This document shows positions 29,859 through 36,096 of a stretch of DNA of 36,096 nucleotides, piece after piece. This DNA is from Dehalobacter sp. 12DCB1 (GTDB lineage Bacteria; Bacillota; Desulfitobacteriia; Desulfitobacteriales; Syntrophobotulaceae). Made by a program: the position numbers and the translations under genes. Location: assembly GCF_004343605.1 (NCBI RefSeq), contig NZ_POSF01000017.1:1-36096 (forward strand), in the 5' to 3' direction. Below the pieces are notes generated by a model. It was not told the origin of the DNA. It saw only the letters and a program-made list of their open reading frames with translations, and did not search any database. Numbering within the stretch: position 1 is the first letter of the stretch; each line of letters starts with the position of its first letter.

Positions 29859-30455
29859 CTATCTTCTGTTATCATCCGGCTTCATTCCAATTCCCGACAT
29901 CAGGACCTGAACGATTTTATCGTAGTCCGCTTCCTCAGGCATGGCCTCAGCAAATATCACTCTTTTACCGCAATACTGCATGATTGTGCCCATGATTGCC
30001 GCCGAAGCAAATTCCGGATCGATATCAGCCCTGACTTCCCCTTGATCCATGGCCTGTAGGACTTGCTTTTTGATAATCTCTCCGACCCGGATATTCTGTT
30101 CGATAAAGACCGCTCCCATCTCCCTGGCCATAATCTTGGAACAGGACATCATCCTGGCAATCGGCATATGCTCCTTGACCAGCTCTGCCTGATATTTTGC
30201 CAAAACTCTGATTTTTTCTTTGAAAGAGCCTCCTTTTTCCAAAATGTCCTGAATATTGCGTCCATGCTCTTCGCAGTTATAAACGGCCATTTCCTCAAAG
30301 AGCTGTTGCTTGCTGTCAAAATATTCATAGACGGTCCCTTTGCCGATCCCGGCTTCTTTGGCGACATCGTCCACTTTTGTTCCTTCAAAGCCTTTGATAT
30401 AAAATACTTTGCCGGCTGCCTGGAGGATTTCAGTTTTTTTCCGTTCCTTGGTCAC
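29859..30455 (-). CDS. TetR-family repressor of the efflux operon
   Basis: 198-aa TetR-type regulator. The N-terminal helix-turn-helix reads TEILQAAGKVFYIKGFEGTKVDDVAKEAGIGKGTVYEYFDSKQQLFEEM, near the family consensus, followed by a helical ligand-binding domain (AcrR/TetR_C-like). I use GTG 30455, with GGGGGG 7 nt upstream; an in-frame TTG at 30497 would add 14 residues and lacks a good site. It is the last gene after the membrane-fusion and RND genes (99-bp gap) and probably represses that operon through the CCGACT palindrome at 35171, responding to pump substrates. That pairing is inferred from context. Confidence 0.9.
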   Translation of the reverse strand: MTKERKKTEILQAAGKVFYIKGFEGTKVDDVAKEAGIGKGTVYEYFDSKQQLFEEMAVYNCEEHGRNIQDILEKGGSFKEKIRVLAKYQAELVKEHMPIARMMSCSKIMAREMGAVFIEQNIRVGEIIKKQVLQAMDQGEVRADIDPEFASAAIMGTIMQYCGKRVIFAEAMPEEADYDKIVQVLMSGIGMKPDDNRR

Positions 30456-30554
30456 CGTTGTTCCCCCCTTTATCCGATCCGATGCCTGTAAAATCAAATT
30501 CTTCGTCTTTTAATTACAGCTTTTTTTGAGTAAAGCTTTTTCCCTTGTTACAGG

Positions 30555-33500
30555 TTAAAGGGTATGCTGATCCGTGTTTACTGCGATCACCGGTTTAGAC
30601 TTTTTGTCTTTTCTGAATTTGCGTTTGAATTTGTTGGACAGATCATCCGTGAAAGAATACATGACCGGAATCAGCACCAGGGTAACCAGGGTTGAAAATA
30701 GGAGACCTGTGATAACGACAATGGCCATCGGCGCCTGAAACTCCGAGCCTTCCCCGATCCCGAGTGAAAGCGGCAGCATGGCCAGAACAGTCGTTAGCGT
30801 CGTCATGATGATCGGCCGCAAGCGGATCGGTCCTGCATTGATGATTGCCTCATGCACGTCCTCCTTGTACGTTCTTCGTCGTGTATTGATATAGTCGACC
30901 AGAACGATGGCATTGGAAACGACAATACCGGCCAGCATGATAATACCAATAATCCCCATAACGCTTAATGGTTTGCCGGTGATGAATAATCCTAAGAACG
31001 CTCCGGCAAATCCAAGCGGGATGGAAAACATGATGACAAACGGATAAACCAGCGACTCAAATTGGGAAGCCATGACCATATAGACCAGAATCACGGCAAG
31101 TCCGAGCGCAAGGAACAGGTCACTGAATGCATCGACCATTTCCTGCTGCTGTCCGCCCATTTCATAGGTATAATTATTCGGCATCCGGTAATCTGCCAGC
31201 GCCGTCTGAATATCTTTGGAGACACTGCCGACATCCCTGCCGCTGATCTGACCGGAGACCGTCAGGGTCCTCGCCTGGTTGTCCCTGCTGATGCTGACAG
31301 GACCGCGGCTGACGGAAACATCCGCCACTTGGCCCAACGTAACGGTATAGCCGAGGCTCGTGGTAATGGGAATTTGCTCAAGGGCTTGGAGATTCCGGTT
31401 AAACGTTTCGTCCCCTTTGATCTTTACATCAATTTCGGTCCCATTGTATTTAAACTGTGTCGCGGTTGCCCCGCTGATCGATGCTTTTACCGCAGAGGCG
31501 ATTGTTCCGGCACTCAGACCATACTGACTGGCCGCCTTACGGTCCACGTTGATTTCAACTTCCGGTATTCCGTCTTCATAACTGGATTTAACTTCGCGGG
31601 TTCCCGGGACTTTTTTAATCACGGTGACAAAATCGTCTCCGATCTTCTTCAGCTGATCCAGATTTTCACCTTTGATGGTGATGCTGATCGGATCACCGGC
31701 ACTCATCACGGACTGGCTTGCTGCGACACTGGTTTTGGCCCCCGGTACGTCCTTAATCCGGTCCCGGATTTCATCGGAGATCTCCACGACGCCGCGTTTC
31801 CGATCCGTTAAAGGAAGCAGCTTCACAGTAAAGGTACCAACGTTGCCTTGTGCGCCTGTCAGGCTCATGGTTCCGGATGATCCGGCATCCAGGAAGATGG
31901 TATCGATCTCGGGAATATCTTCTATCTTCGTTTCAATTTCACGCATGACCGCCGAGGTATCGCCGACCTTTGCCCCGTCAGGAAGCGTAACGCTGATCGA
32001 GAGCATGCCTTCATCCGTCGTCGGGAAGAATTCTGTCCCAACAGCGGCAACAGAGGCAATGGAAACGACAAAGATAATGGTTGTAACGATAAAAACGCGT
32101 TTTCGGTGGCCCAGGGCCCATCTGAGCAGTTTCTTATACCCCTGGAGCAGCGCTTCATAGCCCTGGTCAAATTTATCGTGGGCTTTCGCCAGGAACGCAG
32201 GAGTTCGGAAGAATCCCCTGCCATTTTCTTCATCTTCCGCTGCATCCGTTATGGCTACTTTCACTGTTTCGGATGCTTCATATGCTTTATCCGTTTCCCC
32301 CGTCTTCCCTGCATCAATAGAACCAGTCGACTGATTCTTCCGCTCTACTTTCAGCAGCTTGGAAGCGAGCATCGGGACAACCGTCATCGAAACAACCAGC
32401 GATGCACCGAGTGAAAATGCGATTGTCAAGGCAAACTGCCGGAACAATGTGGAGGTTAATCCCTGAACAAAGACGATCGGCAAAAAGACTGCGACCGTCG
32501 TTAGCGTGGAAGCCATGACAGCGATGATTACTTCCGAAGATCCTTTCACTGCCGCTTCGACCCTGGAATAGCCGTTCTGTCGGAAGCGGTAGATATTTTC
32601 GAGCACCACGACCGAATCGTCAACCAGACGGCCAATACCAAGCATTAATCCGCCCAGCGTCATCAGATTCAGCGTAATGCCGGTAAAATATAACAGACAA
32701 AACGTCGCAATAATGGAAATCGGGATAGCTGAAGCAATAATCAGGGTAGAACGGATATTTCGCAGGAAAATATACAGGACCAGTACCGCCAGGAGAGCGC
32801 CGATAACCCCATGCTCCGCGACCGAATACAGTGAAGCCTTGATATAGGCTGCATTATCCATGACCACCGTAATCTTGACGTCTTTTAGTTCATCCTGGAT
32901 TTTGTCGATCTCCACATAGGCTGCTTCCGCAACTTGGACTGTATTGGCGTCGGAACGTTTTTGGATCGAAATATTGACACCGGGATTGCCGTTCGCTTTG
33001 GAAATGGTTGTCTGCTGATCCGGCTTTAATTCGATATCGGCTAAATCTTTCAGCTGAACATTTCCGCCGGTAGGCAGCGGAATAAGCAGCTGCTCGATCT
33101 CAGCTACCGACATGAATTCCCCGGTCGTTTTGACAGTCAGCTCCTGGGTCCCTTTCTTGACTGTACCTCCGGGCAGGTTGACATTCTCCGAAGCCAGGAT
33201 TCCCTGAAGGTATGCGAGGCTAATGCCATAACCGGCTAATTTCTCACTTTTTGTCCGGATTTCAATAATATCCTTGGTTCCGCCGGTCACGGACACGGAA
33301 GCAACCCCTTCCGCTCTTTCCAGTCTCGGTTGGATCGTATCTTCCGACAGGGTTTGCAATTCGGAGAGACTCATCGTCGGTGACGAAATAGAAAGCGTCA
33401 GGACCGGGGTTGAATTCATATTGAGTTTCAAGACCATGGGGCTGCTGACGCCATCAGGAAAGTAATCCTTAATCAGGTCGATTTTTTCTCTGAGGTCGAG

Positions 33501-33815
33501 GGCAACCTGATCCATATCGACTCCATAATTAAACTCCAGAATAACGAGCGAACTGCCTTCCGAAGTGATGGAGCTGATATTTTTGACATTCTGGGCTGTG
33601 GAAACAGCCTTTTCGATTGGCTGCGTGACCAGGTTTTCAATCTCCTGAGGGCCTGCTCCATTGTAGGATGTACTAACGATCGCATAAGGCAATTCCATTT
33701 CGGGCATCAAGTCCAGCGGAATACGCGTGAAGGACACAAATCCGAGAATGATGATAATAAAAACCAGCATCAGGACCGTAACCGGGCGTTTCACCGAGGT
33801 TTCAGATATTTTCAC
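30555..33815 (-). CDS. RND-family efflux transporter (HAE1/AcrB-like)
   Basis: 1086-aa proton-driven RND pump. It has twelve predicted membrane helices in two homologous halves with two large extracytoplasmic loops. Visible are the N-terminus SVKRPVTVLMLVFIIIILGFVSFTRIPLDLMPEMELPY, the proton-relay aspartates in LGIGRLVDDSVVVLENI, TLTTVAVFLPIVFVQG, the second-half VYMVMASQFESLVYPFVIM and a C-terminal GEGSEFQAPMAIVVI. A charged insert (about 495-550, ERKNQSTGSID...AEDEENG) extends the central cytoplasmic loop. GTG 33815 overlaps the membrane-fusion stop by 4 bp (GTGA). In a single-membrane host the complex would have no outer-membrane channel, and none is encoded nearby. Confidence 0.95.
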   Translation of the reverse strand: MKISETSVKRPVTVLMLVFIIIILGFVSFTRIPLDLMPEMELPYAIVSTSYNGAGPQEIENLVTQPIEKAVSTAQNVKNISSITSEGSSLVILEFNYGVDMDQVALDLREKIDLIKDYFPDGVSSPMVLKLNMNSTPVLTLSISSPTMSLSELQTLSEDTIQPRLERAEGVASVSVTGGTKDIIEIRTKSEKLAGYGISLAYLQGILASENVNLPGGTVKKGTQELTVKTTGEFMSVAEIEQLLIPLPTGGNVQLKDLADIELKPDQQTTISKANGNPGVNISIQKRSDANTVQVAEAAYVEIDKIQDELKDVKITVVMDNAAYIKASLYSVAEHGVIGALLAVLVLYIFLRNIRSTLIIASAIPISIIATFCLLYFTGITLNLMTLGGLMLGIGRLVDDSVVVLENIYRFRQNGYSRVEAAVKGSSEVIIAVMASTLTTVAVFLPIVFVQGLTSTLFRQFALTIAFSLGASLVVSMTVVPMLASKLLKVERKNQSTGSIDAGKTGETDKAYEASETVKVAITDAAEDEENGRGFFRTPAFLAKAHDKFDQGYEALLQGYKKLLRWALGHRKRVFIVTTIIFVVSIASVAAVGTEFFPTTDEGMLSISVTLPDGAKVGDTSAVMREIETKIEDIPEIDTIFLDAGSSGTMSLTGAQGNVGTFTVKLLPLTDRKRGVVEISDEIRDRIKDVPGAKTSVAASQSVMSAGDPISITIKGENLDQLKKIGDDFVTVIKKVPGTREVKSSYEDGIPEVEINVDRKAASQYGLSAGTIASAVKASISGATATQFKYNGTEIDVKIKGDETFNRNLQALEQIPITTSLGYTVTLGQVADVSVSRGPVSISRDNQARTLTVSGQISGRDVGSVSKDIQTALADYRMPNNYTYEMGGQQQEMVDAFSDLFLALGLAVILVYMVMASQFESLVYPFVIMFSIPLGFAGAFLGLFITGKPLSVMGIIGIIMLAGIVVSNAIVLVDYINTRRRTYKEDVHEAIINAGPIRLRPIIMTTLTTVLAMLPLSLGIGEGSEFQAPMAIVVITGLLFSTLVTLVLIPVMYSFTDDLSNKFKRKFRKDKKSKPVIAVNTDQHTL

Positions 33816-35077
33816 TTCTGAACGCCTCCCCCTGTTTGCGCCGAAGCTGCCGTATCCGTCGTTTCCTGAGCAACCTGCTTGCCGTCAACAGTTACGACTT
33901 TGATTTCCGTGCCATCCTGTACAAAGTTCTGCCCTTTGATAATGACGATGTCCCCTTCCGTCAGTCCGCCGACGATCTCCGTCTCGGTGCCGCTCTCAAG
34001 TCCTGTCGTTACTTCCATCTCGGCTGCAGCATTATCTTTGGCAACATACACGACGTCTTTTCCGCCGTGGAAGATTACAGCATCGGTCGGCACAGCCAGG
34101 ACATTATCTTTGCCGGCAATGTTTAAGGTCACATTGGCAAACATGCCGGGTTTGATTATGTTGTCTTTATTGTCAATGTAGGTTTTTAGCGTATATTTCC
34201 CCTGGGCATTGGCTGCGATACTTACACTGTCAATAACCCCTTTGACTTTCACTAAAGCTGCAGGCACTTCAATCTGGACAGACTGGCCGCTGTGCACACG
34301 GTTAATCTCCTGCTCGCTAATGCTGACCGTTACAAATACTTTGCTCAGGTCTACCACCCTGGCCGGAGAAATGGCACTCGTCACCATTGACCCTATTTTC
34401 ACATCAAGAGCCGTAAGAATACCGTCGATCGGCGCCTTTACATCCATATCATTCAGGGCTTTCTGCGCCGCGTCATAAGCAGCCTTGGCCTGAGCCAGCT
34501 GGCCTTTATACGTTTCCAGAACCGCATCCGAAGCCGCCACAGCAGCCTGATCAAGCTCCGACTTGCTGACAGCGCCGATTTCATACAGCTGTCTCATATT
34601 CTCATAATTCTTTTTACTGTTTTCATAATTGGCCATATTGGTTTCATAGCCGGCCTGCGCCAGCTGATAGGCCGCTGAAGCCTGGTTATAGCTGGACATC
34701 AGATCGGTTTTATCAAGGCTGAAAAGTACCTGGCCCTTGCTGACCCGGTCCCCAACTTTGGTATAGACCGCCGCCACTTTGGCCGGGGTGCCGACGACCA
34801 CGGAAGCTTCTTTATCCGCTTCAACTTTACCGCTTAAGGTAATCGCAGAGGAGATGCTCTGTTTATGTAAGGTCAACGCTTCCACCGGGACATAATTCTG
34901 TCTGTTTTGTTCTGCCGCCTTCTTTTCAGCAGCAGATTGTATCGCACCGTAGATTCTTACCCCGACCAGAAGGACAAGCAGGATTGCAATCACGGTAATG
35001 ATCATTTTCTTCTTCCCAATCGGTTTTTTCAAGTCTGGGCTGCCACCCTGCTCAGACCGTTTCATTTTGAATTTCAT
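33812..35077 (-). CDS. RND efflux membrane-fusion (HlyD/AcrA-type) protein
   Basis: 421-aa adaptor of the RND pump. N-terminal membrane anchor (MIITVIAILLVLLVGVRIYGAI, about 24-46); first lipoyl half (ISSAITLSGKVEADKEASVVVGTPAKVAAVYTKVGDRVSKGQVLFSLD); coiled-coil hairpin (about 125-210, NQASAAYQLAQAGYETNMANYENSKKNYENMRQLYEIGAVSKSELDQA...AKAAYDAAQKAL); second lipoyl half (DVKAPIDGILTALDVKIGSMV); beta-barrel (VTVSISEQEINRVHSGQSVQIEVPA); and a membrane-proximal domain ending GGVQK. The short hairpin fits a Gram-positive adaptor without a TolC partner. ATG 35077 follows GGGGGAG. First gene of the operon, coupled to the pump gene. Confidence 0.94.
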   Translation of the reverse strand: MKFKMKRSEQGGSPDLKKPIGKKKMIITVIAILLVLLVGVRIYGAIQSAAEKKAAEQNRQNYVPVEALTLHKQSISSAITLSGKVEADKEASVVVGTPAKVAAVYTKVGDRVSKGQVLFSLDKTDLMSSYNQASAAYQLAQAGYETNMANYENSKKNYENMRQLYEIGAVSKSELDQAAVAASDAVLETYKGQLAQAKAAYDAAQKALNDMDVKAPIDGILTALDVKIGSMVTSAISPARVVDLSKVFVTVSISEQEINRVHSGQSVQIEVPAALVKVKGVIDSVSIAANAQGKYTLKTYIDNKDNIIKPGMFANVTLNIAGKDNVLAVPTDAVIFHGGKDVVYVAKDNAAAEMEVTTGLESGTETEIVGGLTEGDIVIIKGQNFVQDGTEIKVVTVDGKQVAQETTDTAASAQTGGGVQK

Positions 35078-35170
35078 TTTTCTACTCCCCCGTAAATCAA
35101 TATCTTTTCTAAGTCTATTCTTTTTGGGACATATTCATGAATGTCGCGGTTGCGGCCGTGGCCGTCGCGA

Positions 35171-35186
35171 CCGACTGGTCAGTCGG
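35171..35186. promoter_or_regulatory. TetR-type operator of the efflux operon
   Basis: Perfect palindrome CCGACT-GGTC-AGTCGG, about 10-25 bp downstream of the predicted start site of the efflux promoter and 94 bp before the first gene. Position and symmetry fit a TetR repressor site; the binding protein is inferred to be the operon's own regulator. Confidence 0.7.
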
Positions 35187-35201
35187 CACGTCACCTCTCT
35201 T

Positions 35202-35230
35202 ATCTTATCTTCCTTTGTGCCTTGGGTCAA
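35202..35230 (-). promoter_or_regulatory. Sigma-A promoter of the efflux operon
   Basis: Minus strand TTGACC (35230-35225), 17-nt spacer, TAAGAT (35207-35202). It is followed within 30 bp by the CCGACT palindrome, leaving a leader of about 118 nt that is GC-rich in its first third. Confidence 0.65.
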
Positions 35231-35310
35231 TGGGTTCAAGTTAGATATTACCAAATATTTTCTTCCCATAAATGGCAACATTATTTTGTAAATTTTTGGT
35301 ATTTTATGGT

Positions 35311-35339
35311 TGTTTTTTTCTTTTTTATATTGCATAATA
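35311..35339 (+). promoter_or_regulatory. Possible promoter of the coiled-coil gene
   Basis: TTGTTT (35311-35316), 17-nt spacer, CATAAT (35334-35339), 40 bp before the ATG at 35379. Lies in an AT-rich stretch, so chance is possible. Confidence 0.4.
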
Positions 35340-35378
35340 TCTATTAAAGGATCCATTTTGTTTTGGAGGGAAGCCGCT

Positions 35379-35753
35379 ATGTCCAATGATGAGTTTCAGA
35401 CTATCGTGCTTCGTGAAATCAGAGAAATGAAGAAAGACATTTCTCAACGATTTGATGGTGTCAATCAACGGTTCGACGGTATCGACCAACGATTCAACGG
35501 TATCGACCAACAATTCAACGGTATCGACCAACAATTCGATGGTATCGACCAACGACTGGATTCCATGGATCAACGACTCTGTAAGGTTGAACATAAACTG
35601 GATGTTGTTGTTGAGCAAACAGCCGGACTGATGGAATTTCGGACAGAGACCAATCATAAATTAGACAAGATCTCAGATGACCAAAAATCGATTATCCAGG
35701 TACTTGGCGAACATGAAATTTCCATCAGATCCCTGCAGAGAAGGCCCGTATAA
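35379..35753 (+). CDS. Coiled-coil protein with seven 7-residue repeats
   Basis: 124 aa, soluble. The N-terminus is MSNDEFQTIVLREIREMKKDIS. Residues 23-71 are seven consecutive heptads of the type QRFDGID (QRFDGVN, QRFDGID, QRFNGID, QQFNGID, QQFDGID, QRLDSMD, QRLCKVE), then HKLDVVVEQTAGLMEFRTETNHKLDKISDDQKSIIQVLGEHEISIRSLQRR. The seven-residue periodicity with Phe/Leu at one position predicts a parallel coiled coil or trimeric stalk. ATG 35379 follows GGAGGG at 8 nt. Similar small proteins occur in Clostridia, and some phage proteins look alike. No function is known. Ends in a good terminator. Confidence 0.8.
   Translation: MSNDEFQTIVLREIREMKKDISQRFDGVNQRFDGIDQRFNGIDQQFNGIDQQFDGIDQRLDSMDQRLCKVEHKLDVVVEQTAGLMEFRTETNHKLDKISDDQKSIIQVLGEHEISIRSLQRRPV
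35445..35591 (+). repeat. Tandem 21-bp coding repeats
   Basis: Seven in-frame 21-bp units starting CAAC(G/A)(A/G). Units 2 to 5 (35466-35549) are nearly identical at DNA level, ending GGTATCGAC; units 1, 6 and 7 have drifted. Recent expansion is likely, and copy number could vary between strains. Confidence 0.85.
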
Positions 35754-35787
35754 AACAAAGTCTCAATAACAAATCATTTTGATATTA

Positions 35788-35826
35788 AAAATCTCACGGA
35801 TTCAAAACCCGTGGGATTTATTTATT
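35788..35826 (+). terminator. Terminator of the coiled-coil gene
   Basis: AAATCTCACGG/CCGTGGGATTT stem (11 positions, one mismatch or wobble) with an 8-nt loop, then ATTTATTATT. It lies 35 nt past the stop codon. Confidence 0.75.
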
Positions 35827-35984
35827 ATTGCGCTGCGTTTATTGTCTATAGCTATTCCTGCTATCTTTAGCTATCTTTTGCCATTGCTATTACTTCTGTC
35901 TGTTACGTCACAAAACCAAGCCCTCACCATCCGAAGCCCATCTGCATATGCTGTAATTAGACTCATAATGAAAGGGCGGGCGGC

Positions 35985-36096
35985 ATGGATAATCCGATCA
36001 CCGAACGCACACCGCTTGTCATAGCGGCTGAAATAAATATGATAACCTGCCAAACCAAAAAAATAGTACTTGCCAGCGCCATTGAAATCGGCCGTC
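35985..36096 (+). CDS. DUF3102-domain protein, 5' part only
   Basis: Open frame running off the right edge: MDNPITERTPLVIAAEINMI and onward to KKIVLASAIEIGRR (37 codons seen). This start matches the N-terminus of DUF3102 proteins (LPVIAAEIN..., then IEIGRRL.EAK), which have unknown function and are common in Firmicute mobile elements and near chromosome-partition-like genes. ATG 35985 follows GAAAGGG at 8 nt. The rest of the gene lies outside the window. No gene is seen between 35827 and 35984. Confidence 0.7.
   Translation, partial: MDNPITERTPLVIAAEINMITCQTKKIVLASAIEIGR

Noticed and set aside
35115..35189. 24-codon minus-strand frame in the efflux leader (GTG start)
   Set aside because: The purine-rich stretch is only 1 nt from the GTG and the frame merely covers the operator palindrome and a GC-rich repeat; translation is unlikely.
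35871..36053. Minus-strand open frame of 60 codons at the right edge
   Set aside because: It overlaps the + strand DUF3102 gene, which has family similarity and a ribosome binding site; the antisense frame has neither.
1..36096. CRISPR array or defence system
   Set aside because: No regularly spaced direct repeats with unique spacers and no cas, restriction-modification or toxin-antitoxin genes were recognised.

Overview
The window looks like a piece of a chromosome from an anaerobic, endospore-forming Firmicute of the class Clostridia, most likely Peptococcaceae (a Desulfitobacterium/Dehalobacter-like bacterium). The reasons are spoIIR, a YtvI-type permease, a GerMN-domain lipoprotein and a SleB-type hydrolase (sporulation), a two-subunit oxygen-labile fumarase, strong AGGAGG ribosome binding sites, and sigma-A promoters of the TTGACA-17-TATAAT kind. 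The genus is inferred from protein character only.

Layout. 1-6100: a clpX gene cut off after codon 280 (possible insertion-sequence end at the left edge), trigger factor, an MGDG-synthase/MurG-like glycosyltransferase, a tRNA-Gln/tRNA-Leu operon, an unrecognised gene behind an array of TGAAACA palindromes, and an IclR regulator. 6200-9123: one large secreted surface protein with seven fibronectin-III domains and three cell-wall-binding (CWB2) repeats. 9180-12721: a 3.3-kb segment carrying selenium-trait genes (DUF3343, TusA/YedF-like carrier, YedE transporter, divergent cysteine desulfurase). It is bracketed by direct repeats that include the 3' half of tRNA-His, with the intact tRNA-His-Arg-Pro operon at its right end. 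13089-17407: housekeeping genes (rdgB, rph, a DUF1461 membrane protein, an O-methyltransferase, fumarase beta and alpha).

17500-25400: MarR regulator, GerMN lipoprotein, orphan LytTR response regulator, spoIIR, ZIP metal transporter, SGNH-fold protein with degenerate active-site blocks, and a three-gene operon (YlbF-like protein plus two paralogous unrecognised membrane proteins) converging on a Q/P/Y-rich protein. 25400-25830 has no gene but holds a 160-bp structured repeat bounded by 24-bp perfect inverted repeats. 25835-29743: SleB-type hydrolase, an S41 protease whose catalytic lysine seems displaced by four residues, and a YtvI/AI-2E permease. 29859-35077: a TetR/RND/membrane-fusion efflux operon with a clear operator and promoter. 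The right edge has a coiled-coil protein built from 21-bp tandem repeats and the start of a DUF3102 gene.

What stands out: the tRNA-His-flanked selenium segment, the S41 protease with Lys moved to the Gln position, the tandem paralogous membrane proteins, hairpin repeats with a compensatory base-pair change, and a terminator-like hairpin that contains the ribosome binding site of the next gene. Most remaining genes are ordinary. No CRISPR array, no complete transposase and no obvious defence system was seen.
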